Source of the DNA: Candidatus Aenigmatarchaeota archaeon
Lineage (GTDB): Archaea > Aenigmatarchaeota > Aenigmatarchaeia > CG10238-14 > SCSR01
NCBI GenBank assembly: GCA_030018055.1
Contig: JASEGN010000044.1
Span: 1 to 6,794 of the forward strand
Direction of reading: 5' to 3'
DNA length: 6,794 nucleotides
Shown: piece after piece, positions 3,909 to 6,794 of the stretch
Layout of the letters: each line of letters begins with the position of its first letter
Position numbering within the stretch: the first letter of the stretch is position 1
Notes under the pieces: model-generated
What the model was told of the DNA's origin: nothing
The model's database searches: none
What the model saw: the letters and a program-made list of their open reading frames with translations, nothing else
Program-made: the position numbers and the translations under genes

Positions 3909-6221
3909 ATGAAATTTAAGTACATAACATTTATAAAAGATCTTTCAAAGGACGACCTACTCCTGGTTGGCGGTAAGGCGGCTAACCTGGGGGAGATGGT
4001 AAATGCTGGTTTACCCGTGCCTAATGCCTTTGTTGTGACTGTTGATGCCTACAAGGAGTTCTTGAAAAAAAGTGGGATGAAAGGGAGAATTTTTAAGATT
4101 TTAAGAGAGACAGACATAAACAATCCAAAACAACTAGAAGAAAACACTAAAAAAATTAGAGAAATTATTGAAAATTCTGAAATGCCTGAAGAAATAAAAA
4201 ATGAAATAGCAGAAGCCTATAAACGGCTTTCTCAAGAATTTGGAAAAGAAGAAGAATATGTTATAGTAAGGAGTTCTGCCACAGCTGAAGATCGACCAGG
4301 TGCTTCCTTTGCTGGGCAAATGCTAACTCTATTAAATGTGAAGGGTTTTGAAGAAGTGGTTAAGGCTATAAAAAAATGTTGGGGTTCTTTGTTTACAGCA
4401 AGAGCGACTTTTTACAGAGTACAAAAAGGATTTAAACATGAAAGAGTTTTGATTGCAATTCCTGTTCAAAAACAAATGGGAGCTCTATCAAAAGAAGACT
4501 ATCTTAGTGGCAAATACAAGGCTGGCGTTGGTTTTACCGTACATCCTGCTACTGGAGAAAGGGATAAAATAGTTATCGAAGCTTCTTGGGGTCAAGGAGA
4601 AAGTGTAGTTAGTGGTGTTATAACACCAGATACTTATACTATTGATAAAAAATCAAGCAATGTAATTGAGAAGCGTATTGGTAGTAAAGAAAAAATGCGA
4701 GTCACAAAGATCGAAGGTAAGCTTGAAGAAATTGAAACTCCAAAGGAAATGAGAGATGTAGTTTGTCTAACAGAAGATGAGCTGAAGCAGCTATGGGAGC
4801 TTGCTTTAAAGCTTGAAGACCATTACAAATTTCCACAGGATTTTGAATGGGTTAGCGAAAATGGAAAAATTTATTTGGTTCAGTCTAGGCCAGTAACTGT
4901 TTTTTATGAAAAGAAAGAATGGGAAATTGAAGTAAAGCAACCACCTTTACTCAAAGGGTTAGCTGCTTCTCCAGGTGTAGTTGTAGGGAAAGTTAAAATT
5001 ATAAAAACTCTGGAGGAAGCTCATGAAATGATGAAAGAGGGGAATATTCTAACAACTACGATGACTTCTCCAGATTGGGTTCCATTCATGAAAATCGCAT
5101 CAGGAATAATTACAAGTGAGGGGGGAATTACGAGCCATGCTTCGATAGTATCGAGAGAATTAGGATTGCCTTGTATAGTTGGTGCTACAAATGCATTAAC
5201 AACCTTGAAAGATAACATGCTTATCACACTTGATGCTACAACTGGTGTAGTTTATACAGGTGAAGTAAAAGAATTAGTTGCGAGAGAGAAAGCTTTAGAG
5301 ATCGTCCCAGAAGAAGCAGCAAAACTGAAAACAGAAACAAAAATCTTGATGAACCTAGGTGTACCAACTGAAATAGAGAAATATAAACACTTGCCATTTG
5401 ATGGAATTGGATTAATGCGTATAGAGTTTATAATTGCAAGCTGGGTCAAGGAGCATCCAAACTATTTGTTGGAGAAAGGTGAAGAACAAAGGTACATAGA
5501 TAAGCTTACTGAAGGAATAACAATGGTTGCAAAAGCAATTTACCCCAGCTTTGTAGTTGTTAGATTTAGTGATTTTAAAACAAACGAATATCGCGAGTTG
5601 GTAGGTGGTGAAAAATATGAACCTTTGGAAGCAAATCCGATGCTAGGATGGCGTGGTGTTAGTAGATACATCAGCAAGGAGTTTGAAAAAGCTTTTAGGT
5701 TGGAGTGTAGAGCTATTAGAAAGGTTAGAGAAGAAATGAAGTTAGACAATGTTTGGGTTATGTTACCATTTGTCAGAACTGTTTGGGAAGTTGAAAAATG
5801 TTTGAAAATAATGGAAGATGAGGGGTTGAGGAAAGAAGAGAATTTCCAAATTTGGGCAATGATAGAAGTTCCGAGCGCTGTGCTAATAATAGATAAATTG
5901 TGCAAATACTTTGATGGATTTTCTATTGGAAGCAATGATTTAACAATGGGAATTCTTCTGAGTGATCGTGATTCTGCAACACTTGCAAACATGGGATATT
6001 TTGACGAGATGGACCCAGCCGTATTAAAAACTTTAAAAATTGCCATAAAAGGGGCACATAAATACGATAGAACAATTTCAATTTGTGGTCAACAACCATC
6101 CTATAATTTACGCTTTACAGAATTTTTGATAAGAAATAAAATAGACTCGATTTCTGTTAATCCTGATGCTGTTTGTAGAGTGAGGAAATTTATTTATGAA
6201 ATTGAAGAAAAGATGAAATAA
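3909..6221 (+). CDS. ppsA: Phosphoenolpyruvate synthase (pyruvate, water dikinase)
   Basis: The enzyme converts pyruvate, ATP and water to PEP, AMP and phosphate, the entry to gluconeogenesis, in the cytoplasm. All three domains are present in 770 residues, a normal length. The ATP-binding domain (about 1-335) has GGKAANLGEM (21-30), VIVRSSATAEDRPGASFAGQ, GQGESVVSGVITPDTY and FEWV...YLVQSRPV. The swivelling phosphohistidine domain has GGITSHASIVSRELGLPC with His410 as the phosphorylated residue. The C-terminal PEP/pyruvate TIM barrel (about 470-770) shows GIGLMRIEF, VVVRFSDFKTNEYREL, NPMLGWRGVSRY, MIEVPSAV, FSIGSNDLT and ISICGQQPS with catalytic Cys726. One oddity is a stretch in the ATP domain where VPVQKQMGALSKEDYLSGKY precedes AGVGFT; most relatives have a shorter link and AGVMFT. 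The first ~50 codons are clearly richer in GC than the rest. dcd follows after 25 bases and may be partly co-transcribed. Confidence 0.96.
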   Translation: MKFKYITFIKDLSKDDLLLVGGKAANLGEMVNAGLPVPNAFVVTVDAYKEFLKKSGMKGRIFKILRETDINNPKQLEENTKKIREIIENSEMPEEIKNEIAEAYKRLSQEFGKEEEYVIVRSSATAEDRPGASFAGQMLTLLNVKGFEEVVKAIKKCWGSLFTARATFYRVQKGFKHERVLIAIPVQKQMGALSKEDYLSGKYKAGVGFTVHPATGERDKIVIEASWGQGESVVSGVITPDTYTIDKKSSNVIEKRIGSKEKMRVTKIEGKLEEIETPKEMRDVVCLTEDELKQLWELALKLEDHYKFPQDFEWVSENGKIYLVQSRPVTVFYEKKEWEIEVKQPPLLKGLAASPGVVVGKVKIIKTLEEAHEMMKEGNILTTTMTSPDWVPFMKIASGIITSEGGITSHASIVSRELGLPCIVGATNALTTLKDNMLITLDATTGVVYTGEVKELVAREKALEIVPEEAAKLKTETKILMNLGVPTEIEKYKHLPFDGIGLMRIEFIIASWVKEHPNYLLEKGEEQRYIDKLTEGITMVAKAIYPSFVVVRFSDFKTNEYRELVGGEKYEPLEANPMLGWRGVSRYISKEFEKAFRLECRAIRKVREEMKLDNVWVMLPFVRTVWEVEKCLKIMEDEGLRKEENFQIWAMIEVPSAVLIIDKLCKYFDGFSIGSNDLTMGILLSDRDSATLANMGYFDEMDPAVLKTLKIAIKGAHKYDRTISICGQQPSYNLRFTEFLIRNKIDSISVNPDAVCRVRKFIYEIEEKMK

Positions 6222-6228
6222 TTATTTT
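6216..6228 (+). promoter_or_regulatory. Possible own promoter of dcd
   Basis: AAATAATTATTTT overlaps the ppsA stop and is centred about 25 bases before the dcd ATG, the right distance for a leaderless transcript. No Shine-Dalgarno precedes dcd, so a leaderless message is plausible. The sequence is a loose TATA match in AT-rich DNA and could be chance. Confidence 0.3.
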
Positions 6229-6246
6229 AAAAGTCAAATAGTAATT

Positions 6247-6765
6247 ATGACTGTGTTAACAAGAGATATTATTTTAAAGTTAATTAAAGATGGAGAAATA
6301 AAAATAAAGCCATTTAAGGAAGAACAGGTTGGTCCAGCTTCTATAGATTTACATCTTGGCAATAGTTTTAGAGTTTTTAAAAGAGCTCATGAGCCAGTTA
6401 AAGTAAGCGGTGAACCTAAATATAAAGAAATTACTGAAAGTGTTGAAATAGGTGGTAAAGCCTCGCTACTTATAATGCCTGGCGAACTTGTTAATGGTAT
6501 AACTCAAGAAGAGGTTTGGCTACCAGATAACATATGTGGGAGAATTTTGGGTAGATCTGGTTTTGCTAGGATGGGTCTATTAACGCATCTTAGTAGCGGA
6601 TTTATACATCCTGGCTCGAAGAATAGAATTGCCCTCGAAATCATCAACCTTTCACCAGTCCCGCTTGCAATCACACCAGGGATAAAAATTTGTCAAATTG
6701 TTTTAGAGTGGGTTGAGGGGAAAGCAAAATACAAGGGAAGATTTCAGTTTCAAAAAAAACCGTGA
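6247..6765 (+). CDS. dcd: dCTP deaminase family protein
   Basis: Members deaminate dCTP to dUTP (some archaeal enzymes also hydrolyse dUTP to dUMP), feeding dTMP synthesis; they are trimers. The 172-residue product shows the family order: VGPASIDLHLGNSFRVF (28-44), the MPGELVNGITQE strand (77-88), GRSGFARMGLLTH (102-114), GFIHPGSKNRIALEIIN (118-134) with Glu131 at the catalytic position, and PLAITPGIKICQIVLEWV (139-156). Compared without gaps to E. coli Dcd as I recall it, Ser104, Arg108, His114 and Glu131 match Ser111, Arg115, His121 and Glu138, but Ala124 is Ser117 and Asp128 is His121 here. The fold and catalytic Glu are kept, so an active nucleotide-processing enzyme is likely; dCTP versus dUTP activity cannot be read from the sequence. 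Length is slightly under the typical 190. ATG 6247 has no Shine-Dalgarno and follows ppsA by 25 bases. Confidence 0.88.
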   Translation: MTVLTRDIILKLIKDGEIKIKPFKEEQVGPASIDLHLGNSFRVFKRAHEPVKVSGEPKYKEITESVEIGGKASLLIMPGELVNGITQEEVWLPDNICGRILGRSGFARMGLLTHLSSGFIHPGSKNRIALEIINLSPVPLAITPGIKICQIVLEWVEGKAKYKGRFQFQKKP

Positions 6766-6788
6766 TAATTTTTACTCAGGAAAAATTA
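6766..6788. terminator. AT-only hairpin just after dcd
   Basis: Perfect inverted repeat: TAATTTTT (6766-6773), a 7-base loop ACTCAGG, then AAAAATTA (6781-6788), starting one base after the dcd stop codon. The left arm holds a run of five T, which resembles the oligo-T signal that terminates archaeal transcription. The stem has no GC pair, so an RNA hairpin would be weak; the T run may matter more than the fold. Confidence 0.35.
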
Positions 6789-6794
6789 GCCTCG

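Noticed and set aside
4134..5449. Short minus-strand open frames inside ppsA (4134-4319, 5021-5227, 5252-5449), and a similar plus-strand one at 3418-3600
   Set aside because: All are opposite well-supported genes, low in complexity, and lack start signals.
5540..6046. Minus-strand open frame of 168 codons inside ppsA
   Set aside because: Antisense shadow of the conserved PEP-binding barrel. Its predicted protein is Ser/Asn/Leu-rich with no motif, and there is no promoter or Shine-Dalgarno.
1..6794. tRNA, rRNA, CRISPR array, insertion sequence or riboswitch
   Set aside because: No cloverleaf with T-arm consensus, regular direct repeats, transposase frame or terminal inverted repeats were seen. 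Intergenic gaps are all under about 190 bases.

Overview
The window is AT-rich DNA from an archaeon. It encodes the archaeal RNA polymerase subunits Rpo10 (RpoN) and Rpo6 (RpoK), most genes are preceded by archaeal TATA boxes rather than bacterial -10/-35 elements, and several genes look leaderless. The lineage is not resolved. A thermophilic or anaerobic lifestyle fits the gluconeogenic PEP synthase and the glmS intein (known from Methanocaldococcus), but this is inference. The long form of RpoK may point to a TACK-like lineage; that is weak evidence.

Layout, left to right. (1) Positions 1-155, minus strand: the first 51 codons of glmS (glucosamine-6-phosphate synthase). After codon 30 the reading frame leaves GlmS at the YRGYD motif and enters the start of an intein (CLHPETLVQL...), which runs off the left edge. 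(2) A short divergent promoter region leads to a plus-strand regulator (277-1221): an N-terminal winged helix fused to a domain like those of archaeal S-layer-type proteins, ending in a DxDxDG metal-binding-like loop. (3) This gene runs tail to tail into the minus-strand rpoN-rpoK pair, overlapping rpoK by 4 bases. rpoK uses a TTG start behind a clear Shine-Dalgarno. (4) Divergent from rpoN is a plus-strand gene (1775-3229) that encodes only the C-terminal part of an Lhr-type helicase, with no RecA motor domains. (5) A minus-strand hypothetical protein (3252-3719) faces it. (6) A plus-strand pair follows: ppsA (phosphoenolpyruvate synthase, 3909-6221) and, 25 bases later, dcd (dCTP deaminase family, 6247-6765), then a small AT-only hairpin near the right edge.

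The genes are mostly housekeeping: amino-sugar synthesis (glmS), transcription (rpoN, rpoK), RNA or DNA helicase function (lhr part), gluconeogenesis (ppsA) and pyrimidine nucleotide supply (dcd). They do not form one obvious pathway. The most notable items are the glmS intein, the motorless Lhr fragment that looks like a deliberately expressed gene, the winged-helix/S-layer-like fusion, and the altered active-site neighbourhood of the dCTP deaminase homologue. There is no stretch above 300 bases without a gene.
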